In this document: piece by piece, positions 36,790 through 46,913 of the stretch | Numbering within the stretch: position 1 is the first letter of the stretch | Layout: every line of letters begins with the position of its first letter | Assembly: GCA_965153455.1 (NCBI GenBank) | Contig: OZ234501.1 | Location: 4,836,001-4,900,000 of the forward strand | Length of the DNA stretch: 64,000 nucleotides | Origin: Sphagnum compactum | Taxonomy: Eukaryota; Bryophyta; Sphagnopsida; Sphagnales | Direction of reading: 5' to 3' | The notes under the pieces: model-generated | Seen by the model: the letters and a program-made list of their open reading frames with translations, nothing else | Told to the model about the DNA's origin: nothing | The model's database searches: none | Made by a program: the position numbers and the translations under genes

Positions 36790-37386
36790 CATTCCCCAAT
36801 AACCCTAATTGGTCCTTTGGCATCACCCCCTTCAGTCCCCAATAACCCTAATTGGTCCTTTGGCATCACGCAGTCATTCCTCAATAACCAATTGGTCCTT
36901 TGACTTCACCCCTGCATTCCTCAATAACCCTAATTGGTCCTTTGGCATCAAGCCTCCATTCCCCAATAACCCTACTTGGTCCTTTGGCATCACACCTTCA
37001 TTCCCCAATAACCCGAATTGGTCCTTTGGCATCACACCTTCATTCCCCAATAACCCGAATTGGTCCTTTGGCATCACACCTTCATTCCCCATAACTCTAA
37101 TTGGTCCTTTGGCATCACACCTTCATTCCCCAATAACCCTAATTGGCTCCTTTGGCATCACCCCGTCATTCCCCAATAACCAAATTGGTGCTACGGCATC
37201 ACCCCTTTCATTCCCCAATAACCAAATCACTGCTACTACGGTATCACCCCCTTCATTCTCCAGTCACCAAATTGGTCCTACAAAATCAATCCACCCCCTC
37301 CCTTCATTCCCCAATAGCCAATTGGTCCTACTACGGCATCACCCCCTTCATTCATTCCCCAATAACCAATTGGTTCTACGGCATTA
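36790..37386 (+). repeat. minisatellite of about 14 units (37-46 bp)
   Basis: About fourteen units, each beginning CATTCCCCAATAACC and continuing (CT)AATTGGTCCTTTGGCATCAC before a short C-rich spacer. Units in the first half are nearly identical. Those after about 37165 are more diverged and lengthen with TACTACGG insertions. The array is open in one plus-strand frame over nearly 190 codons, giving a repeat rich in SFPNNPNWSFGITP-like units. I read this as a by-product of stop-free repeat units rather than a gene. Confidence 0.9.
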
Positions 37387-37740
37387 GGTATCCATCCCTT
37401 TTTGCTGTAAAATCTGCTCTGACTGACAATTATTACAGAGTCTCACATTCACAGAGGCCATATAGCAATAATAAATCTTGCAACAAGTTGCAAACTTCTG
37501 TAATAATAATACCCATAGAATGGGGACTAAGTACTACTACATGCTGAATTTATTTCTCCAAGGACTTGACAGCACTCTCCCCCCCAACACCACCACACCA
37601 CACCAGGTTCAGCTTTTCAAGCAAGCTCCAAATGACCTGGGGATTGAAGAAGACTCACTAGTTGATCAATAACCTGACCAATATATGCCACAAGATATAG
37701 TTATGGTTATGGACTAGGTAACTGGGCAAGAGCTGCCACG

Positions 37741-37791
37741 TTACCGCATATGTAATTGAGCTGTGGGAGTGTGTGAGAGTATATGCGGTAA
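37741..37791. repeat. 11-bp inverted repeat, 29-base spacer
   Basis: TTACCGCATAT at 37741 and its exact reverse complement ATATGCGGTAA at 37781 flank a 29-base spacer. No surrounding gene or element explains it. Confidence 0.85.
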
Positions 37792-38172
37792 TCTAATTGG
37801 GCAGCTTGAGCTGATTACACCAGACATAACCAGTTGTTTGCAAGTGATGAGAGTTATGGTGGCAGACACATACATGGTGCCTCAATGTGCTCCACATGTC
37901 TTCACACTCGCCCGAGTTATGGCTTCTAACCTGCATGCAACCGTCCACTGGTGTACTGCCATGCGTCTTGATAACGGGTTATGCCCTCCATGGGACTTGA
38001 CCCACACACTTCCCATTCCATGGTTATAACAACCATACCTCCTCCTCCTCCTCCTCCTCCTCCTTCTATGCTCTTGGATTGATGTCCAATCTCACTTTAC
38101 ATAATTGTTAATCATCTTGGAACAATAGGTACATGGACCTGTCAAATGTAAACAAGGGGTGTGTCACACTGT

Positions 38173-38469
38173 GGCCTTGCCATTTATATTAAAACTTAAT
38201 CTTAAGGCAAAAGGATGAATTTAAGGAAACTCAAATATTTCACCATGCAAAAATATAATCTTCAAAACAATCCTCTGAAAGAAACCAAAATCCTTCAAGA
38301 TATTATTAACTTTAGAACTAATCTCAAGTCTCAACACAAGCCAAAATATCATCTTTCAAAAATCCTCATATGAAAGTAGACCTATTCTTACCTAGGGGCC
38401 AAAATCCCTTCAGCTACTATACTCTGTGATGAATCTAAACACAATATCCTTGCCTTGATGGGCGAGGCC
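38173..38469 (-). repeat. dispersed GGCCTTGCC-family repeat, copy 4 (reverse)
   Basis: The only copy in reverse orientation. On the plus strand it runs from GGCCTTGCC at 38173 to GGCGAGGCC at 38461-38469. Phrases such as CTTCAAGATATTATTAACTTTA and CCTCATATGAAA are the reverse of those in copies 1-3. The orientation difference rules out a simple tandem origin. Confidence 0.75.
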
Positions 38470-38795
38470 AAAAAACTCGGTCATTTCAGGTTCAACAAGC
38501 CACGGGCAAAGCAGAACAAAAGCAAATATCAATAGGAGTTTCAAAAACCATTGAAAATCCTATTAAACGTTGGACATGGGTGATTTCGATGGGAGTTTCA
38601 AAACCATCAAACCCTACTAAAGCATTTGAAATGGGTGATTGCAGTTGATGAGATGGAATCACCAGGACACAATTTTCGCATGATGGTGTATTAAGAGCCC
38701 CATGCCATCCTGTCCCATATTAGCACAAATTAAAACTAGACAGTCCATGGTCCATTGGATGTTCAGTTCAAGCTCTTAGAGCCTCCCTTTCGGTG

Positions 38796-39371
38796 ATGAA
38801 AGGCTCAAGCTCTGCCCAGGCACTAACGTCTTCACACCAAAGGGCTCTCTACTGGTTGCGCAAAGAGAGCAAGCACGCGGGGAATCGCACGAACGAACAC
38901 TGTTATGCTTTCAGCCTGCGAACATGCATTAGAGAATGTTTTCAGTCGGCACCTTTTGCCAAAGCAATTTCACTATTTGAAGGTGAAATGGGGGGGGGGG
39001 TACTGCAGCCTAGCCTCGACTTGAATTCTCAAATTTCAACCAGTTTTGACAATAGAAACAAGCAAAGTTCATTAACGACAACAACAATATTCACAAAATG
39101 TGTTGCAAGTAAGTATGAAGGCAGAAACACTCAATACAAGCATAAAAAGCTTACAGAAGTTAAATGTGTCTCTAGTATGAAGGCAGCAGCTCCTGCTTGC
39201 TGTAACAGGTGGGGCGGGAGTTCAGATCCTGAGTTCTCAGCTAGGATGACAAGGGGATTTAACTTTACTTATTTCTTCAACCCATGTCTCCAGCATTACC
39301 ATACTAAATGGCAATCCAGAGTGACATTCTCAGAGTTAGTTTGGAGCCTTAGACACCAAGAAGCCAATTAA
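38796..39371 (+). other. uncharacterised 191-codon open frame
   Basis: The longest unexplained non-repetitive open frame in the intergenic region, ATG at 38796. The translation is rich in Ser, Thr, Asn and Lys and shows no domain I recognise, no clear signal peptide and no membrane segment. A run of ten G residues (about 38991-39000) lies inside it, which is unusual for a real coding exon. It may be a lineage-specific gene, part of an untranslated transcript, or chance. I do not claim it is expressed. Confidence 0.15.
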
Positions 39372-40444
39372 TTCAACCAGAACTTTTCTTTACTTCAACA
39401 GAGTTCATTCAGATCACACCCTCATAGCAGCAGCCTGGGTGCACAAATCTAAACAAACCACAAGACATCCAGCCAGGAGTTGAGAGTCTAGACAGGCTAC
39501 CCATTTAAAGCACCACCTGAAGTCACACACATCCAATACACCTACCATGAGACCATATATTTCATATGAGAGAACTTTGAACAACTCACCATGTATTGAT
39601 CTTCCTGGAATGGCTCCCACATCAAATTTGCAGACACACCCAAGTCACATGATTTGCCTTCATGCGAATGATCCTGAATGAGTGGCATGTCAGTGCAGTG
39701 ACATTCCATAGTGTGCCCATTTATGAAGCGCACCCTTCAAAGTGGGTTACTACGCTGATGGTCATTTCTAATTTCCTTGCACATCGGAAACACAAGAAGG
39801 TACGCATTAAGTCAATACATCCCATATCATATATACAGCAGTCACAGATGCACACAATCAGGCACATATACATGTGTGTTCAAGAGCAAGAAAAACAATA
39901 TGTCAGAGCCTATCACAACTAACCTTCTCTCCCCTTTCAGAACTCTTTGGACAGGTGCAATAAGAAAGGTGTTCAAAGCACCCTCAAAGACAGTAGTAGA
40001 GTTGCGACTACTGTATTTATAGTTTTTTCTCTTGATGAAGATCTATCTTCTCATACATGATGCCACACATACAAACTAGCACACACACTGAGCAACACTG
40101 CAACAAAACCGATTAAGGACAAGAGTAATCATACCTATTATTGTCATTTGCAGTTCATGGAAAAAAAAACTCCAGTTTGTGCACCCTTGATATCTCCTGC
40201 AAGCCTTCCAATTCCATGTGAGGATTGTTGAATTGCATCAGAACATCCATCCTGCCACCAGCTAGAGTACCTCGCCTATCTCTTGCTAGATGCTCCTGGA
40301 AACACTATACCTTGCATGACTACCTACCTACATACAACCGGAGATTGAAAATTGAGCTAAAAAATCAATCAGACATGTATGCATTCATCACAACTTCATG
40401 AATAATGCACACTCTGAGCATTGGTAGTAACAACAGCAAGAATG

Positions 40445-40609
40445 TTTTCGCACTTGATAACAACCAAGCGAGAAAAAATAATTCTGATACATAGCAAGAG
40501 TTTTGCAATTGATAATAATAACCAAGAGATTTTATTTTATTTCTGAAACCTAAGCAAGAGTTTGCACTTGATAACCAAGAGGAAAAAATAACAATTCTGA
40601 TAGCAAGAG
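40445..40609. repeat. 50-60-bp tandem repeat, three copies
   Basis: Three units start at about 40445, 40501 and 40561. Each has GCACTTGATAA or GCAATTGATAA, then AACCAAG, then ATTCTGA or TTCTGAAA, and ends in AGCAAGAG. They lie about 0.4 kb before the mTERF start codon and are not clearly part of its leader. Confidence 0.8.
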
Positions 40610-40799
40610 TGAGTTTTGGCACCACCCAACAAGAAGCTAGATGTGCAAGTGAAGAAGAAAGGATTCTTAATTCTTACCCATCTGCAATTTGAAAAAAAGC
40701 TCAAAATCCTGGCAGATCTTCCTTCCTTCCCTGATGCAATCAAAAAGGTTTTGGTGGCTTTTAGGGTTTTGATGGATCCATCCAGCAAGCGAGACTAGA

Positions 40800-41034
40800 G
40801 CTTCCCTTCCTTCCTTCTTCAGAATGGATCTATCTACCGACCTAGATTCTTCAGGAGATTTTGCATTCTTCAGAGATCGATTCTTCTTCTTCTTCTTCGT
40901 CTTCTTCTGGGTTGAGATTATGATGGGTTGCTACAGTTGATGATCCAGCTGCTAGCTACCGATGGGATGCTTCATGGCTGGAAGGACGTTGCTGTTATTG
41001 TTGTTGTTGTTGGGAGTTTGATGCAAGAATTACA
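40800..41034 (+). promoter_or_regulatory. mTERF 5' leader with upstream ATGs (approximate)
   Basis: CTT/TTC-rich sequence (40880-40910) typical of a plant 5' leader runs into the mTERF start. At least two upstream ATGs are out of frame with the main one. A six-codon frame begins at 40920 and stops at 40938-40940. A longer frame begins at 40962-40967 and overlaps the main start, ending at about 41191. Family knowledge says overlapping upstream frames often lower translation; whether this happens here is untested. Confidence 0.4.
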
Positions 41035-44000
41035 ATGTTTTCTTCCAATGCTTTTCCTTCCCTCTCGAATGATTCCACCATCTTCTTCTTCTCGTGCCGT
41101 CGCCATCTCCAACAAGTTCCGCAGCAGCACCCATTTCTTACCCATTTCCAGCAAGAACAACAAGGAGTCCAGGGTCGTCTGTTGTCAGTAGCTGCTGCTG
41201 CTTGGAAGGGACCCAGACCCGGCGACCACAACAAAAGCAGCAGCAGAAGCAGAAGCATCAGAAGAGATGACGACGACGATGGTAACCATCCGCCGCTTGT
41301 TGGGTATGCGAAAGTCTTCACTACTGTCGAGGAGAAGATGGGTGGGTCGGAAGGGAGGGTTAGCAGCGACACAGTTGAGAGTGAAACCTGGAATCAAGGC
41401 AGCAGCAGAACACCAGTCTTGAAGGGCTGTAAGAAAAAGGTACTACTACTGTATCTATCTCCAGAGACATACACACCCATCTTGTCTTTTTCAGTATCTC
41501 TTGAGGAGAGAATTCACAGTTTTGCATAAAACACATGTCTAAATCCTGGGAGGTTCTTGGCAGTTGGGGAAGAGGGATGATGACAGAAGAGCAGCAAGCA
41601 ATGGTGCAAGCAAAAGCTATGTGGAGGAAGAGAGGTCAGAAGCAGGAAGAGGAGGAGGAAGGAGGGGGGGAGCAGTAGAATTAGGGTTTTCCCTTCAGAG
41701 GAGAAAACCCTGGAGTGCTGCTGCTGCAAGGAATGCTGCTCCTGCTGCAGGAGGAAATTCAATCCAAAGGAACAACCATGAAAGAATTTCTGGTGGTTCA
41801 GAGAAGAAATCCAGCTTCAGAACTGGTAGTACCCATCATCATAACAACACTGGACAGCTTTTGCAAGAGAGAAGAACAGAACAGAGTGCATCACTCAAGA
41901 GTTGTTGGCCTGACAACATCATGATTCCTGCTGCAGAAGTAGAGAAGTTGTCATTGTCAACACACAGCAATGCTGCTGCTGTTGCTGTTCTAAACAAAGA
42001 GGAAGTAGCATTGAGAGAAGCACTGAAGATACGCAGAAAGAACACTGCAGAAGCTTTATGTGCAGCATTACAAGCAGCAAAGATGAGTCCTCGATATTCG
42101 AGAGAAGTGGTTGCCAAAATGCCTGCCTTTGTGGATCAAATCATGCTTGAAGCAGTTGCACTCAAAGGCAACTCCAAATTCGTCACATCATCCTTTGCTT
42201 CCCGAGCTCGAGCCTGCATTGATCAAACCAAAGTGGTGGAATCTATCAAGTAAGCAGACGGACACAGAGAGAGTGATGAGAGAGAGAAAGCAACCCTATT
42301 GCTTTTAGAATAAAAAAATTGCACAGAGGGTTTTGCAACATCATAAGTAATGTATTGTAGAAATGTGTTCCAGGTGGTTGAAGCATAATAGCGTGACGAT
42401 GCCACGGGTGGGGAAACTAGTTGATCTAAAGATGGAAAATTTGCAAGTTCTATGTGAGCGAGTTGCATGGTTGAAGCACATGCATGTGCATGGTCGGGAT
42501 TTAGGTGTCGTCCTGACAAGGCAACCTTGTATACTAAACCGGCCTCAAGCGGAACTTGATGAGCTTATCGGGTTGCTTGAAAGAGCAGGGATTCGAAGAG
42601 AGTGGGTGGGTTTTGTGATCAGTCGCTCACCAGCTGTGTTATCTCTCAGCAGCCAAGAGCTGATCGAGAAATTATTATTTTTTGAAAATCTGGGTGTGAC
42701 GCCACAACAATTAGGACCTATGGCATTCAATTTCCCTGCAAGCATTGGCCATTTTCATATTGATGAAATGCAGACAAAGGTACAACACAGTTCTTTCCAG
42801 AATCTTATATTGTACTCATCCTCCCAACCCCAAGTTGGGTTCCAGTATTTAGTTCCTTTCTTCTTGCAAATTGTTGTTTTAATTAAGAAGTATGGCTGCT
42901 GCAAATATGAATTCTGTTGCATTATTTCACTCCTTTTGGTTTTGGGCATGTATGTAGGTTGAGTATTTCCGGCGCCTAGGATTGGCAGATCCAAATATTG
43001 GGAGGGCCATTGCCACTAGGCCCCAGTTACTTGCATGCAGCATTGATGCAGCATGGCGGCCACTTGTAAAGTATCTTAGGTTTCTGGGAGTAGAAACAAC
43101 AGGCTTGCAGCGCATCATCTGTGTCAACCCATCTGTCTTTTGCTTCAACCTGGAAAATAACATTGCACCAAAGGTATGGTTATATGGTCCAATAACCATG
43201 TCCATTCATTACATTTGCTGCTATTTTCTCATTTATCTTGTCTAAATAATATCAATTGCAATGTGGTCTTTTAGTTTTTTCTACATAAATTTGGTGAATG
43301 AGTTGAAGCACTTGGGTGGGTTTAGGGTTTAGGTGTGTAGTTGAGTGTAAGTCGATTTCACAACACAGTTTTGGGAGAGGCTAAGGATATTGGGTGGGAG
43401 AAGGTTCGCTTTCTTCGGGCAATAGGTGTGCATGAGGAAGCAATCGGGAAGGTCATTGTTGAGTTTCCTGCTTTTCTCAGCTTCAGCCTGGACCGGAAAA
43501 TTCGACCAGTGGTAAAAGAGAATTTCCCTGAACTTTTACCCCTGTTTCATGTGTCTATTGAAAAGCCGATGGGAAATGTGTCACCCTTTGTGACTTGGTT
43601 GTATCATCTCCAGGAAGATTTCTTGCTGAAGGACTCGTCCTCTTTTTCACAAAGATCTATAATGTTTTGCGCTTTGTACAACCCCTATATTTGAAGAGCA
43701 TGCATCACCTCCAGGGAGGCTGATCATCTCCAAGTAAAAGGCAATTGAATGAAAAGAGCTTGTCTAATGTGGATCTTTTTTTTCCTGCTTCTTTGAGCAA
43801 GTTGCTTGTGTCAAACAGTTCACATGGGGTCAGTCACATGAGGAATGTTTGTTGGGGGGAGGGAGTCATATGCAGGTGCGATTCCTGTTGGAGACAGCAG
43901 GGGTGACAGAAGAGAATGTGGGGAAAGTGATTGCACTACAGCCTCGATTAATTGGATGTAGTATGTCAAACAAGCTTCAGCCACTTGTTGAGTATTTTTT

Positions 44001-44648
44001 GAACCATCAGCTTCGGCGCGATCAGTTGGGCACAATGGTGGCAGATTTCCCCATGCTTCTCAAATACAATGTTTCAATCATAAAACCCAAGTTGGAGTAC
44101 TTCAAGCGTGTCCTGGCCCTTCCCTTTGATGATCTCATTGCTTTTCCTCGGTAATGCTATGGATTAGATTTTTTTCTCCTTTCTCTTAAACTCATCAGAA
44201 AGTTAACTCTTTGCTGCATGAGCTTGAAATGCTCAGAGGTCCAACAATCAGGGTAACTAGTTCTGGTCCTGAAATTTTCATCATGGTGCAATGCAGGTAC
44301 TTCAGCTATTCATTACAGGGTAGAATCAATCCAAGGTACCGGATATTGAGAGCAAAGGGCTTGATGTTCAACCTCCGCTATATGTTGGCATGCAGTGATG
44401 ACTTGTTTAACCAGAGAGTGGAAGCAGCTCTACAAGGTCATGCTATTGAAGCTTCTGATGAGGTGGATGATATGGAAGGTGCTTATGAAGATGCTTCAGG
44501 AGCTCACTTTCCAACAGATGATGATTCAGTTTATGCATATGCATACCATAGTTGTGGAGATGATACAGAAGGTGATGAAGAGTATGGATCTGAAAGTGAA
44601 GGAGATGAAGATATGTCTGCTGCAACCTTTTTGAAGACCCATGATTGA
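41035..44648 (+). CDS. mTERF-family organelle gene-expression protein
   Basis: mTERF proteins are nuclear-encoded helical-repeat proteins that bind nucleic acid in plastids or mitochondria and affect transcription, splicing or ribosome assembly. Exons: 41035-41439, 41564-42249, 42374-42779, 42958-43173, 43404-43511 (possibly from 43341), 43876-44150 and 44297-44648, giving 815 residues (836 with the longer exon 5). All joins are phase-matched with GT-AG. Residues 1 to about 360 are low-complexity and Ser/Arg/Gln-rich, with a Ser/Arg-rich start compatible with a transit peptide. About nine mTERF repeats follow, each with a hydrophobic phrase like IGKVIVEFPAFLSFSLDRKI or LGTMVADFPMLLKYNV. The end of the repeats (FPRYFSYSLQGRINPRY) resembles plastid mTERFs such as the mTERF9 group. 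A strongly acidic tail of about 60 residues closes the protein. The family is certain; the compartment and subgroup are inferred. Confidence 0.9.
43341..43511 (+). other. mTERF exon 5, alternative acceptors
   Basis: Two acceptors keep the frame. From 43404 (GAGAAG|GTTCGC) the protein reads NIAPK-VRFLRAIGV, matching the repeat spacing of neighbouring mTERF units exactly, but the acceptor lacks a pyrimidine tract. From 43341 (GTGTGTAG|TTGAG) 21 extra residues would break the helical repeat. I favour 43404 on protein grounds; the other could be real or alternatively spliced. Confidence 0.55.
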
Positions 44649-45127
44649 TACTCGAACTTCACCAACTTATGAAACTATACCCAGTGTAAACTTCTCTGGG
44701 TTTTGATATAAAGGGACACAATTGAGAAGGTATTCTCTGCACTCGTAACCATTTTTTGTGTAGATTTGACAGAGAGCTCAACATTGTCCAAAATCACCCT
44801 AGATTTTTGAAGATGTCCATAACAGTTGATGGGTTTCCAGTTCTCGTCTTCCATCTGCTTTTGAATGGTTGTTTGAACTCTTGTGGCATTCAGATTTGTT
44901 GTATTTTGCAACAGCTTTGTTCCTGGAAGTGACGTTACCCTCCAGGAAGAACACATGTTATTCCACACAAGTGATAGATTGGCTTTGAATGTTACGAAAG
45001 AAAAAGAGAGACTTTCTAAGGGAATTTGTCAAAATGTAATAGTGTTACAAAATTAACAAAAGTGTGATGAACCAGATCCTAGAGCATGACTTGCAAAGAA
45101 TGCCCTCAATGGCCTCCTGCTGGTTTA
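44649..45127. other. mTERF 3' flank
   Basis: Sequence just after the mTERF stop, probably including its 3' untranslated region. No further gene is recognised. An open minus-strand frame at 44675-44968 has no homology that I know. Confidence 0.4.
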
Positions 45128-45365
45128 CCAATGTAGTTTGTTCTGTAAGAGCATCTGGAGTGGTGCTTCAGTATGTGACCTGCAAAAATATTTGTCACAT
45201 CCAAGTTTAGTTATATTTCTTTCCAACCCCATTCATAAAACTAAAACTAGGACTGCAAATAGGTGGAGGACTACTAATAGCAAACCACTTGCACCAATCG
45301 TCATGATGGGTTAATGAGAAACACTGATCAAAAGTCAGATCATATATATTACACTCTTCTCTTCT
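45128..45365 (+). repeat. dispersed repeat shared with 58935-59170, copy 1
   Basis: Aligns with 58935-59170 through a series of shared phrases: AGCATC, GTGGTGCT, AAATATTT, ATCCAAGTT, TTTCCAACCC, CATAAAACTAA, ACTGCAAAT, TAATAGCAAACCAC, GTCAGATCATAT and ACACTC. It starts about 0.5 kb beyond the mTERF stop codon. The GTAAGAGCATC opening recalls plant MITEs, but terminal repeats were not defined. Confidence 0.75.
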
Positions 45366-46875
45366 GGAAGTGCTGCGCCTTTTACAAATGTGTAATCATG
45401 CCGAGCCAAAAACCACTTATCTAAGCCAAAGGGGGCATGTTTTAACTTTTCTTCATCCAATGTGGGCTTAACTTTAGAGTTCTTTGAGAACCCAATTGTT
45501 GGAAAGTCATTAAATGCTTTAAAAGCAAAAGTTTAGAGATGAAAACTATTGTGCATTTTGAAATGTGTGCTCCATTGGTTCAAAAATTGTGAAACGACAA
45601 ACATGCACACACCATCTCATCAAAGGTTTTCGGATGGTTAGAAAACAAAGCGAGGCAACCCCATGGTTGGGTGGAAGTGTTACAACTTTTTCACATCCAA
45701 ACAAGCAAACACCTATCTTAATACATAGACCGTGTCTAAAATTCTAGACTTTTAGATAGCATTTGTGAAGGGTCCAATTGCTATCACCATTGTACATGTG
45801 TGGTTTGTGGTGGTCTAATCACTGACTTTCATTCTATAAGGGACAAAACTTCGGAATCTCCCACAAATTAATGACTTCAAATTACCTAGTGTTTGAAAGT
45901 GGGGTCACCCAATCTCCCAAAACAAAATTTGATACATGTACTTGGGACGCTAACGTGTAGCATGCTCACCAAGTAATAGACAATATGCACAAGGTCAAAA
46001 GGACCTTTTAAGATCATCCAAATTTCAAAAAAGACATGAGGAAATGTTAAACTCAATTGAGTTTAGCACACTATCCTTGTACACATATGAAAGGCAATCT
46101 AATGGAATGGGATCTCCAATTCTCTTCCTTGCCATGTATTGACAAGAGTTCAATACATATATATTATTTGTTATTAGCATTTTATTGGACTTGATTCCAA
46201 CTTTGCGGTGAAATTGGATGACCAAGTTGTTTTAAGACTTTTACTTTATCAATGCTATTGAGTACAAAAGACCACCAAGTAGATGATTGGGTGATTTTAT
46301 GTCTTGCCTCCCGATTGTTGTCATTCGTGAGTAAAATGTAAGTTTCTATATGAACTTTCTTTCTACATTCTTGTTCTTGGGTGTTTTTAGAAACTTTCTC
46401 AATTTCACATTTTACTTACAATTGACTAAATAATTACGTGTGTTTTTGTAACAAGACCATTGTTTGTACAAATATGAACTACACATACAAGGGGCATGGC
46501 ATCAATAGAAAGAGCTCACATTGTTTCTGACTTGATACTGTACATACGACTAATGTTTCTCATTTTCTTTTACAAACATTTATTTAGTTTAGAAAATGAG
46601 GTTTGGCCATATCAAATTTAATTTTTTAAGAATTTCAAGAGTTGAGGAATAAGTATGCAAAATACATCTCGTGTTGTGCATTTGTAATATTAACCCAACG
46701 GTTTTCAATTTTCAATAAATTTGACAAATTTCAAATTTTATTTAATTCTTTTTTTTGGCCTTTTGCAAATTATTTTGTGCTGAACATCAGTCATAGTACC
46801 TATAATAGATCTCAAGTAATTGAGTGCTTGATTGTTATGTGTTTGGGTTAAATGCCTAATGTTTTGTGAAATTTT

Positions 46876-46913
<38 letters not shown>

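Noticed and set aside
36790-37386. CRISPR-like regularly spaced repeat array
   Set aside because: Units are directly tandem with no unique spacers, and the window is plant nuclear DNA. It is a minisatellite.
36809-37387. Long tandem-repeat protein (192 codons)
   Set aside because: The frame is open only because the repeat units contain no stop; the opposite strand is also open over part of it. No start context or exon structure supports a gene.
40928-41191. This frame as the true mTERF first exon
   Set aside because: It stops at about 41191 without a phase-matched donor that I could identify, while the overlapping frame from 41035 runs into a good donor at 41439 that joins exon 2 in phase.
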